A stretch of DNA of 64,000 nt from Lachnospiraceae bacterium (GCA_009911035.1 QXWO01000003.1:33470-97469), one strand, 5' to 3'; positions 20,496 through 30,188 are shown, numbered from the stretch's first letter. Notes: generated by a model not told the origin, from the letters alone. A program made the numbers and translations.

Positions 20496-20735
20496 TTACT
20501 TTCTTAAATCCTTTAAATGCTCGTCCGCCGTAATGGCCGCCTGCGTAAAACTGTTATTTTTCCACCATGCCCATAAAGATGCTCCGGTTGTTAAAACCAT
20601 AGATACAGCCTGTCCAAAATCTTCATCCGTAAACGGAAGCGGATTATATCCGCTTATTGTCAGCACTTGGTTGATAAGAGCAAATGCCAGCACCAAAGTT
20701 CTTACAATTGTCATTTTCTCAATTTTTCTTTTCAT
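20496..20735 (-). CDS. Phage holin, SPP1-type
   Basis: 79 residues. The first helix is VRTLVLAFALINQVL, followed by a short loop (NPLPFTDED), a second helix, and the WAWWKNNSFTQAA pattern with a charged tail. This is the SPP1 holin family pattern. It opens the membrane for the endolysin. Its ATG overlaps the stop of the upstream gene by four bases. Confidence 0.92.
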   Translation of the reverse strand: MKRKIEKMTIVRTLVLAFALINQVLTISGYNPLPFTDEDFGQAVSMVLTTGASLWAWWKNNSFTQAAITADEHLKDLRK

Positions 20736-20995
20736 GATTTTATACCTTCCTTCTTTTCTAAATTATCAATACGGTGGTTAGCCGTTCTGATTCGTTCCTC
20801 CATCACATCAGCCCTTGCCTCCAGCCTGTCCACCCGTCCGTCCATGACAGAACAGTTTTCGCATTGTTTTTTCATCTTTTCTTCGAGCTGTGTCACCCGG
20901 TATGTAAGCACCTTTGCGCTCCCGAGCACACCTACAACAGAACCAAGCAGGCTTGCAAGGGCTGGTATGATGATATTAAGTAATTCGTTTGACAT
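20732..20995 (-). CDS. XhlA/hemolysin-like lysis accessory membrane protein
   Basis: 87 residues. One N-terminal membrane helix (LLNIIIPALASLLGSVVG) is followed by a coiled coil with a CENC motif and a basic end. Position next to the holin and this layout match XhlA-like lysis accessory proteins. ATG at 20995 with GGGGTG upstream; a TTG five codons earlier is less likely. Confidence 0.7.
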   Translation of the reverse strand: MSNELLNIIIPALASLLGSVVGVLGSAKVLTYRVTQLEEKMKKQCENCSVMDGRVDRLEARADVMEERIRTANHRIDNLEKKEGIKS

Positions 20996-21033
20996 ATAAA
21001 CACCCCGCAAACATTTCTTAAGTACATGATAAC

Positions 21034-21159
21034 TTATAAAAGTCCAGAAGTTGTACCATTTTTAGACAGCCATTCTTGTGTTACTTTTTTCCATAATATT
21101 GGCACATCGTCAATGGAAATTTCATTATTTAAAATTTTAATTCCATAAAATCTTCCCAT
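21034..21159 (-). CDS. Small phage protein, 41 aa
   Basis: Reads MGRFYGIKILNNEISIDD and then VPILWKKVTQEWL. Its ATG shares one base with the stop of the upstream gene, so it is coupled. Short proteins of this look occur between fibre and holin genes in clostridial phages. Function unknown. Confidence 0.75.
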   Translation of the reverse strand: MGRFYGIKILNNEISIDDVPILWKKVTQEWLSKNGTTSGLL

Positions 21160-21551
21160 TATGCAAGACCTCCTTCCTCTGCAAGCCTACTAACTGCCGC
21201 TCCTAAATCTGTGATTGCCCCATCTTGCACTTCTTGTCTGTTTTCTAATGATTCAACCATCTCCATTAAAAACTCAACTTCCGTTTTTCCCCTAAGCTTG
21301 AAACTGGTAAGGACAGTCCTGTCTTTATTTAATGTAGATGTTTCTGAATCTAGTATAAGGTTCTGGTATGTGGCCACTATCAGCCCGTCACCGTCTTTTA
21401 TCTGTACCTCTGACAGATTGTTTTCAGTGAGTCTGTCCCATACTGATACCATGTCCTGTTTTGTGTCTGACAGGACTTTCATATCCGGCAGGCTGGCACC
21501 CGTTTCCAGCCCTATTTCAGAGCCGTCTTTTAAAACTAATATATTTTTCAT
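21159..21551 (-). CDS. Phage protein of the fibre/lysis junction, 130 aa
   Basis: Starts MKNILVLKDGSEIGLETGAS, a beta-rich N-terminal half, followed by a helical region (EFLMEMVESLENRQEVQDGAI) that could form a coiled coil. It resembles small tail-associated proteins encoded just before lysis genes. Ribosome site AAGAAGG. Role unknown; probably a baseplate or fibre accessory. Confidence 0.65.
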   Translation of the reverse strand: MKNILVLKDGSEIGLETGASLPDMKVLSDTKQDMVSVWDRLTENNLSEVQIKDGDGLIVATYQNLILDSETSTLNKDRTVLTSFKLRGKTEVEFLMEMVESLENRQEVQDGAITDLGAAVSRLAEEGGLA

Positions 21552-21660
21552 GTTTTCTTTACCTTCTTTCTCCGGGATCTTTCCGGTTATTTTTATTTGT
21601 TTTTATTAAGCTAAATAGCAATTTAAATAATCTTCCCTCTTTAAGCGTAAACCTTATACA

Positions 21661-21912
21661 TTACACTGGATCCACAACGTTTTCCGCTTTATGCAATAAT
21701 ATTACAGCCCCGTGTATTTGTATAACATCAACAGAACACATTACAGATAAGCCAAATAACAAATATGGTGTGATCGTTATTTGCAAGTTTTCCACAAACC
21801 GAATAGGAGGAATAATATTATGTACAGATGGGAGTGTTCTACACAATTCATACAATACCAATACCATGAACTGGAATGGCTGGTCATAATTATGCAGAAA
21901 TATAAAGCTCAA
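21661..21912 (-). CDS. Doubtful ORF after the tail fibre gene, 83 aa
   Basis: A frame beginning with TTG immediately after the fibre stop, without a ribosome site. It ends in a plausible beta-rich stretch (IPPIRFVENLQITITPYLLF). It could be a remnant of a former fibre C-terminus. It overlaps a well-signalled short frame on the other strand. Weakly supported. Confidence 0.2.
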   Translation of the reverse strand: MSFIFLHNYDQPFQFMVLVLYELCRTLPSVHNIIPPIRFVENLQITITPYLLFGLSVMCSVDVIQIHGAVILLHKAENVVDPV

Positions 21913-21942
21913 TTAAATCACATAAGTAAATGTAGCGTATAA
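21820..21942 (+). CDS. Possible 40-aa protein on the opposite strand
   Basis: Begins MYRWECSTQF and ends QLNHISKCSV. AGGAGG stands nine bases before the ATG, a good ribosome site, whereas the minus-strand frame over the same bases has none. It overlaps the last 30 bases of the fibre gene. It could be a late-region moron; no clear promoter seen. Confidence 0.35.
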   Translation: MYRWECSTQFIQYQYHELEWLVIIMQKYKAQLNHISKCSV

Positions 21943-23400
21943 CATTATATTGGCTTGTATATTACCTCGTATCCTTATGGATATGTCTCCTAATGAGTTG
22001 ATAGCAAAATATGCTGGAACAGCATTTAATGTTAGCAGTAGCATTGTAGAAACATACGCTAATGGGCGAAATCCTTCTGGCACTTTTCCAATCACCATTG
22101 TTTTGTTCATTAATGTTATTTCAGATGTTGATTTTTCGAGCAATATAGTTACTGTATTACCATTTTTTCTAAAAAAAATCTTACTTACATATTTATCAGG
22201 TGTAATCTCTGCTATTTTTCGTGATAAATTGCTATTTACCGCATCAAGGCGATTCAGGATCTCCGGCCCCATCGTCTGGTCCAGCGGTATGCCTGGCACC
22301 GTCCCTGCAAGGGTGGTTGCCGGTGCGACCCATGTGCCGTCACCGCGCAAGTATGCATTCTGCTTTCCCGCACCCGGTGCAGGTGCAAGTCCGGCTTTAC
22401 CTGCCGCAGATGCCGTTGCGCCTGTCATATTTGTTGGTATTGTTGGCTTGTTGGATAAATCAGTATAACTCCCAGAAAAAGCTACAGTTTCTAAATCTGC
22501 ATACCATTTCATCAGTTTTCCAAATATTACAGATAGTTTTTCACCACTTGCAATGTTCACTCTTGTTGATGCTTGTGTAAAAGTTGGAGTCTGATTATTT
22601 GTCGTTACGTTTGGCACATTTTCAAGACCAATATTTGCTTTTGTAATGTTTACATCGCCGGTCCGATAGCTTGTCTCGACGCTTCCTTTAACTCCAGATA
22701 CTTGCCTGCCTGCAAGCACATCCCATTTTCCGACAGCGGTATAGTAAACATTTGAGCCAGCATTATATTTTATTCCTCCCCCATCCTCAAACCGGGAATC
22801 TGATGTAAAATCATTACTGATATTGTACATCCATCCTTTTTTCATTCCAGATGTAGGCAGATTTTCAAATGTAACTGTACCCATAGGAATTAATCCACCA
22901 GAACCTGCAGCATCCACAATTTTCCCGGCCTGATCTGCAAAATATTTTGCGCTGTTTACAGCTTCATCTGGGCGCAAGTTTCCTTCTCCTATCGCCCATG
23001 ATTTGGACATATTAGAATGATTTTGGGATTGCTGGCTCCAATATTGGCTATTGTTTGTATTTTCCCCCTGCCGCGTCCCCGTGCCGCCCACTGCCCATGA
23101 TTTGGACGTGACAGACCATTCTTCTGCCTGCGAAGCGTGCTGCTGCGCAAGCTGCATGAACCGCTCCACCGCCGCCTGTATATCCTGACATGTTGCAAGG
23201 ATAGTCTGCACCTCAAGCATGTCCTGCTCAAAAGCTTCATAGGTTGCCATGCGCAGCACGAGGCCGGGACGGAAACACATCCACACTTTCCTTGTATCCT
23301 TGGCCACTGCCCACTCCCCGGTTACAAGCTTGTCAGGCTGTAAGTCCGCTTCCATTCCGCAGCGCATCTGGATTGTAGCTTTGATTGTCTGCACTGCCAT
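21913..23400 (-). CDS. Tail fibre / receptor-binding protein
   Basis: 495 residues. The N-terminus (residues 1-50) is a conserved attachment-like region (LQPDKLVTGEWAVAKD), followed by a helical segment with two SKSWA(I/V)G repeats. Then come GSG-linked beta-rich modules, a LENVPNVTTNNQTPTF fibre-shaft motif, and a C-terminal domain. These are typical siphovirus fibre features; the C-terminal part would bind the host surface. ATG overlaps the stop of the 66-aa gene upstream. Confidence 0.85.
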   Translation of the reverse strand: MAVQTIKATIQMRCGMEADLQPDKLVTGEWAVAKDTRKVWMCFRPGLVLRMATYEAFEQDMLEVQTILATCQDIQAAVERFMQLAQQHASQAEEWSVTSKSWAVGGTGTRQGENTNNSQYWSQQSQNHSNMSKSWAIGEGNLRPDEAVNSAKYFADQAGKIVDAAGSGGLIPMGTVTFENLPTSGMKKGWMYNISNDFTSDSRFEDGGGIKYNAGSNVYYTAVGKWDVLAGRQVSGVKGSVETSYRTGDVNITKANIGLENVPNVTTNNQTPTFTQASTRVNIASGEKLSVIFGKLMKWYADLETVAFSGSYTDLSNKPTIPTNMTGATASAAGKAGLAPAPGAGKQNAYLRGDGTWVAPATTLAGTVPGIPLDQTMGPEILNRLDAVNSNLSRKIAEITPDKYVSKIFFRKNGNTVTILLEKSTSEITLMNKTMVIGKVPEGFRPLAYVSTMLLLTLNAVPAYFAINSLGDISIRIRGNIQANIMLYATFTYVI

Positions 23401-23600
23401 TATTTTTCACCGTCCACGATATCCTGCGCAAATTCCTCCAGTTCAGAAATGCACGCTAAAGCATTCCGGTTCACCACCACCTTATTCACCCTCTCATTTT
23501 CCTTAACGATGTTCCCATTTTCGTCAATTTCGGAGAAAGTAAGGGAAAGGCGTTTCCCCTCTGCGGTTGTCAGGACTGTCATGCTAGTAACTCTCTTCAT
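23400..23600 (-). CDS. Small tail-associated protein, 66 aa
   Basis: Begins MKRVTSMTVLTTAEGKRLSL and ends LEEFAQDIVDGEK. Its GGGAGG ribosome site and start lie inside the end of the preceding tail gene (17-base overlap), and its stop overlaps the fibre start. A tightly coupled small protein of unknown role, perhaps in baseplate or fibre assembly. Confidence 0.65.
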   Translation of the reverse strand: MKRVTSMTVLTTAEGKRLSLTFSEIDENGNIVKENERVNKVVVNRNALACISELEEFAQDIVDGEK

Positions 23601-26397
23601 AACTCAATACCTCCCTGTAATATTCCTTTATATACATTTCTGCTTCTGCTTCATAGTTGATGGCTTCCTCCGGTTCTTCCTGCACAAACTTTTCTATGCG
23701 CTCCGTCTCGAACCCCAGCTGCCTTGCCTTTAACTCCCATGCGAACTTAAGGTTCGGGGTTCCTTTAATTAGGAAGTAATTTGGTTTTCTTTCTTCTACC
23801 CACACATCTCCCTGCCCATATTTTTGAAGGAATACCTGATACTGGCAGTCTGTGTTTATGGTTTCATAAAAAATGTCGTCCACAAATATGTAGCATGTTC
23901 CATTTTCATCCAGTGTGGCTTCTCCAATGTCTCCAAAGTACGGTTTAGTGGTTTCGTAGCAGTATAATAGACGATTAGAATAGTTTTGAGTTTTTGATAT
24001 TCTGGATTTTGTTCCATTTACAGTAAGAGAACCCCTGACATACAAATATCCATCAATGCTTCCATTTCCCCTGCAATGAAACTTATTGGGAGAATAATAA
24101 GATATATTGCTTGTAGTATTTCCGAATGTTAAACCATCATTTGACAGTAATGTATAATTATTTCTTAATGATAAAAGTCCAGTAGAAGAAAGATAACTAT
24201 TTCCAACACTTAGTCGGTTATCATTTAAATATGCAGATCCATTTACCATAACTGAATTAGGCATAATTTCTGTCTTATTTCCGTTACTGCTTGTAAGTGT
24301 TATGGAACTGGCTCCTCTTGAAGTCGACTTCATTAAAACCCATTCATTATTTTCATTTAATGTATATAAAAATGAACTTACACCTGTTGGGTTAATGTGT
24401 GTAACATATTTCGTATTTTCAATTATGGCGGTCAGTTCTATTACATTATCAATTTTATTTCCAGTTATCGTAAATTTTAATGTGCTGTCATTGATATATA
24501 TGCCATCTTTTCCAACTGACATTATCTGACTTTTATCACTCCCCAGTACTATCAAATTGCCACGCTCATTGTTACTTCCCCCAAGCGTTAGAGTACCGCC
24601 CTGCGCATAAGTAAATGAAATATACAACTGTCCATTCTTGAGCCAGATTCCCTTTGCCTGCCCATTGTTTGTCAATTTATTAAAAATATCCAACTGTGTC
24701 TGCTTATCTACTGCATTTTTAGCAGCACTGTCAGCATATTTCTTGGCGCTGTCAAGGGCTCCACCTGCGGCCGCATTCGCCTTATCCTGCGCAATAGACT
24801 CTATGGTATCTCCAGAAGTAAGAGAAAAATAGTCTGCAATAATCCTCACTTCCCCGGTGTCTACGTCGGCCAGAAAAGTAGTTTTGTTTCCTTTTTTACA
24901 CTCAAATCTTCCTGACCTTATCCAATCTGCGACAATGCCAATCGCATAAAGGATATTTACAACCGCATTACCGTTCTTGTCAAATCCAGCCGTATAACTC
25001 TGCCCACCATCTTGAGATACAAAAAATCCATCAATACCTATCTTATATATGGTCGTGGAATCTTCCAGCATGAGTTTATCATGCAGGTAGGTGATCCGCC
25101 CCCCGTCTGGCTGGTTCTCGTATGTAACATGATATCCAAGTGTGTTTATAGCGATCTGGTTCATCTGCTGTACAGCCTTATCATAAGTGCTAAGCTGCTT
25201 TTGAGTATTTCTGCGCGCTTCCACAACTGCCGCCGCCGCTTCGGAATAATACATGCTGCCGTTCCTAACCGGGTCTTCCGCTTGACAGGATATCTGCGTA
25301 TAAGAGCCAACTATATAGGAAACGGAATTTATTATTGAAACATAAGTATTTCCCTTCCGGTCCGATACCCTTACTACTTCAAAAGGCTCATACAAAGGAT
25401 TGCTTAACACCTGCGCAGTAAATGGCCGGAATACCATCCCCACCATCCGCTGGCCCAGATAATTAGAAACCTCCTGCTCTTTTCCGCCTGCAAAAGGGTT
25501 TTTAACCTCAATCAAATATCCTTCTTCTCCGAATAGGACGGTTTTATCATCCTCCCCTATAACCCTCACTCCTGTTATCTGCACATCATCTGTATGGATA
25601 TCCAGCGTTTTTACACGGAAGATGTGTTCTGGCATATCCGTAAAACCTCCGCCAGATATAATCATATTAGTGCTGTAATCTGTAAAGTTTCCTCCATCAA
25701 GTATGGTATCATGGGGATATGTCTTAAAATCTCCACCAACATAATTATACTGCTCCAATAATGCAGAGTTGTACCAAATTAACTGCATGTACCCGTCATT
25801 GTCTATCCGGGCGTTATAGCCAGCAATCTGGCACGCCCATGACACTATTTGGCGGTATGTTGCCTTTTCTGGTTTTTCCTTCACTATGAAAGACATATTG
25901 TCAAACTGCCGGAACCCTATGGGGATTCCGCAGTCAAGACAGGCATCCTTGATGATTGTTTGCAGAGTGGCCGGGTATACTGTCGTGCTGGATGAATAGT
26001 CCCTGTCCAGAAGGAACATTCCGTCTACCGCATTGATCTCTATAATTTCCCCTCTAGTGGAAGGAACCGTGGCATAGTAAACCCCTTTACGTATTTTCTC
26101 TATTGTTCCATTATCCATCTGCATTGCCACATAAACGCGGATTATGGAGTTATAGAAGTCATATTTTGAGAATCTTTCATCGTGGTTTGCAATTTTTATG
26201 GTAAGAGTTTTTCCGATCACAAAGCCTACGCCAAACTTACCATCCGTGGTTTTGTCCTCTATACTGCATCCCCCTATCATAAAATCTTTATAGGTAAGAT
26301 GCAGTACCGTGCCATCCGACAAAGTAATGTCTGCATAGTTTACAATATTTGCTCCCTTTTTCAGTTTTTCATTAAATTCCTTGCTTGCATTTATCAT
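23584..26397 (-). CDS. Tail tip / tail-associated structural protein (Tal-like)
   Basis: 937 residues. The first ~370 residues resemble the gp44-like tail hub fold (ADITLSDGTVLHLTYKDF, then repeated beta domains). The middle is helical, with AAAGGALDSAKKYADSAAKN. The C-terminal third is beta-rich with short GNSYLSSTGLLSLRNN-type repeats as in tail spikes. It sits directly after the distal tail protein, where the tail-tip protein belongs. I see no clear hydrolase motif. Confidence 0.8.
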   Translation of the reverse strand: MINASKEFNEKLKKGANIVNYADITLSDGTVLHLTYKDFMIGGCSIEDKTTDGKFGVGFVIGKTLTIKIANHDERFSKYDFYNSIIRVYVAMQMDNGTIEKIRKGVYYATVPSTRGEIIEINAVDGMFLLDRDYSSSTTVYPATLQTIIKDACLDCGIPIGFRQFDNMSFIVKEKPEKATYRQIVSWACQIAGYNARIDNDGYMQLIWYNSALLEQYNYVGGDFKTYPHDTILDGGNFTDYSTNMIISGGGFTDMPEHIFRVKTLDIHTDDVQITGVRVIGEDDKTVLFGEEGYLIEVKNPFAGGKEQEVSNYLGQRMVGMVFRPFTAQVLSNPLYEPFEVVRVSDRKGNTYVSIINSVSYIVGSYTQISCQAEDPVRNGSMYYSEAAAAVVEARRNTQKQLSTYDKAVQQMNQIAINTLGYHVTYENQPDGGRITYLHDKLMLEDSTTIYKIGIDGFFVSQDGGQSYTAGFDKNGNAVVNILYAIGIVADWIRSGRFECKKGNKTTFLADVDTGEVRIIADYFSLTSGDTIESIAQDKANAAAGGALDSAKKYADSAAKNAVDKQTQLDIFNKLTNNGQAKGIWLKNGQLYISFTYAQGGTLTLGGSNNERGNLIVLGSDKSQIMSVGKDGIYINDSTLKFTITGNKIDNVIELTAIIENTKYVTHINPTGVSSFLYTLNENNEWVLMKSTSRGASSITLTSSNGNKTEIMPNSVMVNGSAYLNDNRLSVGNSYLSSTGLLSLRNNYTLLSNDGLTFGNTTSNISYYSPNKFHCRGNGSIDGYLYVRGSLTVNGTKSRISKTQNYSNRLLYCYETTKPYFGDIGEATLDENGTCYIFVDDIFYETINTDCQYQVFLQKYGQGDVWVEERKPNYFLIKGTPNLKFAWELKARQLGFETERIEKFVQEEPEEAINYEAEAEMYIKEYYREVLSYEESY

Positions 26398-26765
26398 ACC
26401 GGGTTTATCCTCACTGCATTAAATGATAACGATTCCCATACGGATTTTCCGTTTGAAATCATATGTGTTCCAAGGCTGTAATTGGATGTGTAAAAAGTGC
26501 TTACCTCCCATCTCCCAGTAAGGGGATTGGGATACCGAAGACTGTACTCGCTCTTATTTACAATCTGCTGCAAAATCAATGCAGCTTCATCCAGTTCTAT
26601 GTACCTCCACTCAAATTCACCATTCTGTATTGTTCCCATTGGCGTATTGTGCATCACCAAATCTTGCGTCCGGTCGGAATCTTTCGTTGAAGTGGTTGCC
26701 ATGTTTGGGCGGAAGGTATCAGGAGTTTTGGCTGGTACTCCGTTAAATTCAAAAGGTCTACTCAT
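26394..26765 (-). CDS. Distal tail protein (Dit-like)
   Basis: 123 residues starting MSRPFEFNGVPAKTPDTF. Size, beta character and position between tape measure and tail-tip genes fit a distal tail protein. The ribosome site is unusual: a run of nine G (26769-26777) followed by ATT before the ATG. The run also abuts the tape measure stop codon. Length change in this run would alter start spacing. Confidence 0.65.
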   Translation of the reverse strand: MSRPFEFNGVPAKTPDTFRPNMATTSTKDSDRTQDLVMHNTPMGTIQNGEFEWRYIELDEAALILQQIVNKSEYSLRYPNPLTGRWEVSTFYTSNYSLGTHMISNGKSVWESLSFNAVRINPV

Positions 26766-26776
26766 AATCCCCCCCC

Positions 26777-29700
26777 CTATATAGTGCCAAGTCCGTACGG
26801 ATTGTTCCCAGTGGCCATCTGCTGCAATTTTCCCCAATCCACCATAGACTGTCCCAACACTTTTCTGTCAAGGACAACTTGCAAGGTAAGATTAACCGGG
26901 GTTCCTCCCCTGTTTCCACCAGACATCACACCGAGTTTTGACAGCACGTTCAAAACCGCTTCCTCGCTCGCCTGCCTTATTGTATCAAGCGGAGCTTCCA
27001 CGTTTGTACCATGCTTTTGGTCGCCCAGCACCGCCAGGAACTCTTTGTTTGCTGGAATGACTGCGCCCTTGGCAAGCGCCGGTATTGGTGTTTTTGATAA
27101 GGTTGCAAAGGCTGGATTTCTGTATTCCGGCAATGCCATCCGAGAATAAGTGGTGGAGCTGTAGGAGCTTGTGCTGAATAGGCCCCCACCAAATAGGCCG
27201 CCACTAAACAGGCTCTTTACCTTACTTCCGATACTACCTAGCTTTTCTCCGATTGCACTTACTTTTTCGGATATCCAGTCAAAGGCAGATTGAATGGTAT
27301 TTTTTACTCCGTCAATGATAGAGGTAACTTTTTCTTTCATTCCATTCCAAGCACCAGACCATATTTCTTTTACTCTGTTCATAGTTCCTGATATTTTTTC
27401 TCTGATAGACTGTATTGCACCAGAAACTTTTTGGGTAATGTTATTCCATACTTCAACAATTTTTTCTTTGATTGCTTCCCATGTTTCATGCAAAAAGGTT
27501 TTTATGTTCTCAAATACCGTGGTAACAGTTTCTTTGATATACTCCCATTTCTCTTGTAAGAAAGCGGTAATGTTTTCCCATGTTTCGGAAACGGTCGTTT
27601 TGATGTTCTCCCATGTTTCCGCAAAAAACTGTTTTATACCCTCCCAGACTTCACTTGCCGTCTGGCTTAAATTCTGCCATATTCCTATAACGGTTTCTTT
27701 AACGGTGTTCCATGCGTCTATGGCGGTTTGCTTCATGGATTCCCATGTTTCTTTAACAGTTTCAACCAAACTATTGATTCCATTCAGCAAGCCTTGAATG
27801 ATGTACACACCCATTTCCTGCATAACTGTAGAGGGGCTGTGTATTCCAAACGCCGCCTTGAATCCATTAAGGAATGGGGTAAGTATATGTTCATATATCC
27901 ATTCTCCAATTCCAATGAGTGCATCACCAATTCCCTTTAGGATTCCGAGAACAACATTTCCTCCGGCTTCTTCTATCTTGTCTTGAAAATATTCTTTTGC
28001 CGCTTCTACTCCATCCGCTATTAATCCGCCGAGGAAAGCCGCAAGACCGCCAATAGCCGCCCCTATAGCTTCAAAGAATGATTCAGCTACACCAGCCCAA
28101 TCTATCCCTACCAAAAAGTCTTTGACGCTTTCTCCAACAGCCCACCAGTCTACATTTTCAATCGCCGTTCCAATAAAATCAAAAAACGCTTTGAATACTT
28201 CTCCGAGTGTTTCTCCTGCCTTTTTCCAATCAATTCCAGTCCATGCGTCTGATATGGTCTTCCCGACTTTTTCTCCAAGTTCTTTCCAATCTACAGTAGT
28301 AACAAATTCATAAATTGTGTCTACAAAAGTATTGAAAAAGTTTGATATAGAATTTGATATAGCTTCCCAATCCAGGTAATCAACAAAAGAATTTATTGCA
28401 TCACCAAGCCCTTTTGCCCCGGTAATGAAAGTGTCATAAATCAAATCCCAATCTATGTTGTTAAAAAATCCATTGATAGTTTCCGCTATGAACTTTCCAA
28501 TAGATTCCCAATGGAGGTTATGCACAAAAGCATTCAAAAACTCAAATCCAGTATTGATTGCTTCTGCAAGTGTTCTCCCTATGGATTCCCCCAGACCTTC
28601 AACTTCGACAAACCCATTTATCAGCGTTGCCAAACTTTTTCCAATTTTCCTTGCGGTTTCTTTTATTTCCTCCCATGGAATATTATCTAAAGCATCCTTT
28701 AATTTCTGACCAAGAAATGCCCCAAGTTCGGTAAAATCCGCATTTTCCCACATATTCTTAAGCCATTGAGCAATATCTTTAAACTTGTCAGATATGGGAA
28801 CTTCCTCAAACATATTCCCAATTTGTTCTGCCGGATTTTCCTCAATCTCTTCTGGCGTGGTTTTATTGGAATTTTTAATTTCTTCTTCCTTATATTTGTT
28901 TATTTCATCAAGTGGGCTTAAATATCCTTCTGCCGCTTCCTCTGCTTCCTCTGTAGCTTCTGCTTCCTTTTTGGTAGCCTTTGCCGCATCATCAGCGGCG
29001 GTGGCCGTTTGCTTAACTGCTTTAGTATAGGTTTTTCTTCCCATGAGTGCGGCAAGAAGCTGTCCTACTGCATCAGCCGCTTTTGTAAGCCATTCTACAA
29101 GTCTTTGTATATACGGAATTGCAGTTTCAACTATAGGAGCAAAAGCGGATGCAAGCGCATTTTTAAGAGTAAGTACACTTGCTTTCAAGCTATCTACAGA
29201 ACTTTTAAATCTGGAATTCTCATTATATAAATTTGAAAATCCCTCTTTTATAGAATTTATAGTTGCACTAAATATCTTCCTTATTTGATTAAAAATCAAA
29301 AAAGAAGATACCATGCTTTTAACCTGACCACCAAATTTAGAGAGAAGCCCTCCTGATTTTCTGGCGTTTTGATTAATTTTTGAAAACGCACTTTTGGCAA
29401 CATTTCCCATCATTTTAAAAGGAACTATTGCTGATTTTTTTACAACACTTCCTAATTTTGAAAATACCGTCAATAATCCCTGTGCGCCTTTCTTAACCGC
29501 CGCTATGGGAATATCAACAAGCCCTTTTCCTATTGTGGCAAATGCGCTCCTTACTGCTTCACCAAGCCGGACATAAGAAGATTCTGTTTCGGTATTTTTT
29601 GACTGTAATTCCTGATGCCGTTGATTAAGTATACTTAGTTCGTTTTCTGCATACTGTAGTTGTTGCCCCAACCTAGAATATTTTTCTGTATCACTTCCTA

Positions 29701-30076
29701 ATGTGAACGCTTTTCCGGTATTAACAAGATTTTGCATATCTGCTTGTGCCATCTGAAGCTTTCTTTCAAGTTCTCCTATGTCATATGACATTCTTTTGTA
29801 AGTAGATGTGCCCTCTTTTCCACCTGTTTCAAGAAACCTTTCCTGTTTGTTATACAGGTTAATCAATTTATTCTCTGTGGAAGTAATCTCTTTTTGAATG
29901 TTTGTATATGCATCTGTGGGTATCTTAGTTGAACCCAAAGCGTCCATTTTTGAACGCAGTCCGGCTATCTTATCAGCGGTTTTGACAATACGATTTTCAA
30001 GCGTCATAAGCTGTGCAGACGCTTGTTTGCTATCTATTTTTGTGTTTATCCTTATACTTCCGTCATACTGTGCCAT
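26777..30076 (-). CDS. Tail tape measure protein
   Basis: 1099 residues. The N-terminal ~140 residues are coiled coil. A small-residue and hydrophobic region follows (~180-260), then a hinge-like acidic linker rich in A/E. Two repeat blocks follow: DW-centred units of about 25-35 residues (for example DWKELGEKVGK, DWKKAGETLG) and WE-N-I units of about 11-14 residues (ETWENIKTTVS, ETWENITAFL). The start at 30076 follows AGGTGGTTTT. At about 0.15 nm per residue it predicts a tail near 165 nm. No peptidase motif recognised. Confidence 0.92.
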   Translation of the reverse strand: MAQYDGSIRINTKIDSKQASAQLMTLENRIVKTADKIAGLRSKMDALGSTKIPTDAYTNIQKEITSTENKLINLYNKQERFLETGGKEGTSTYKRMSYDIGELERKLQMAQADMQNLVNTGKAFTLGSDTEKYSRLGQQLQYAENELSILNQRHQELQSKNTETESSYVRLGEAVRSAFATIGKGLVDIPIAAVKKGAQGLLTVFSKLGSVVKKSAIVPFKMMGNVAKSAFSKINQNARKSGGLLSKFGGQVKSMVSSFLIFNQIRKIFSATINSIKEGFSNLYNENSRFKSSVDSLKASVLTLKNALASAFAPIVETAIPYIQRLVEWLTKAADAVGQLLAALMGRKTYTKAVKQTATAADDAAKATKKEAEATEEAEEAAEGYLSPLDEINKYKEEEIKNSNKTTPEEIEENPAEQIGNMFEEVPISDKFKDIAQWLKNMWENADFTELGAFLGQKLKDALDNIPWEEIKETARKIGKSLATLINGFVEVEGLGESIGRTLAEAINTGFEFLNAFVHNLHWESIGKFIAETINGFFNNIDWDLIYDTFITGAKGLGDAINSFVDYLDWEAISNSISNFFNTFVDTIYEFVTTVDWKELGEKVGKTISDAWTGIDWKKAGETLGEVFKAFFDFIGTAIENVDWWAVGESVKDFLVGIDWAGVAESFFEAIGAAIGGLAAFLGGLIADGVEAAKEYFQDKIEEAGGNVVLGILKGIGDALIGIGEWIYEHILTPFLNGFKAAFGIHSPSTVMQEMGVYIIQGLLNGINSLVETVKETWESMKQTAIDAWNTVKETVIGIWQNLSQTASEVWEGIKQFFAETWENIKTTVSETWENITAFLQEKWEYIKETVTTVFENIKTFLHETWEAIKEKIVEVWNNITQKVSGAIQSIREKISGTMNRVKEIWSGAWNGMKEKVTSIIDGVKNTIQSAFDWISEKVSAIGEKLGSIGSKVKSLFSGGLFGGGLFSTSSYSSTTYSRMALPEYRNPAFATLSKTPIPALAKGAVIPANKEFLAVLGDQKHGTNVEAPLDTIRQASEEAVLNVLSKLGVMSGGNRGGTPVNLTLQVVLDRKVLGQSMVDWGKLQQMATGNNPYGLGTI

Positions 30077-30093
30077 AAAACCACCTGTAAAAT

Positions 30094-30134
30094 AAAAAAG
30101 TGCCACGAACACGCATTACACGTATCCATGACAC
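30094..30134 (-). terminator. Terminator-like hairpin in the tape measure leader
   Basis: GTGTCATGG...CGTGGCAC stem with an inner ACG/CGT pairing, followed by TTTTTT on the minus strand. It lies between the promoter at 30189-30226 and the tape measure start at 30076. It is homologous to the hairpin at 39671-39711 (shared GATACGTG, AAT, CGTGTT and TGGCA blocks). A second hairpin, CCCTATG/CATAGGG, lies at about 30150-30172. It could attenuate the tail genes. Confidence 0.65.
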
Positions 30135-30188
30135 CTATTAGTCCATCCCCTATGCCGATTCATAGGGTGCACTGATTTAGTTGTTTTT

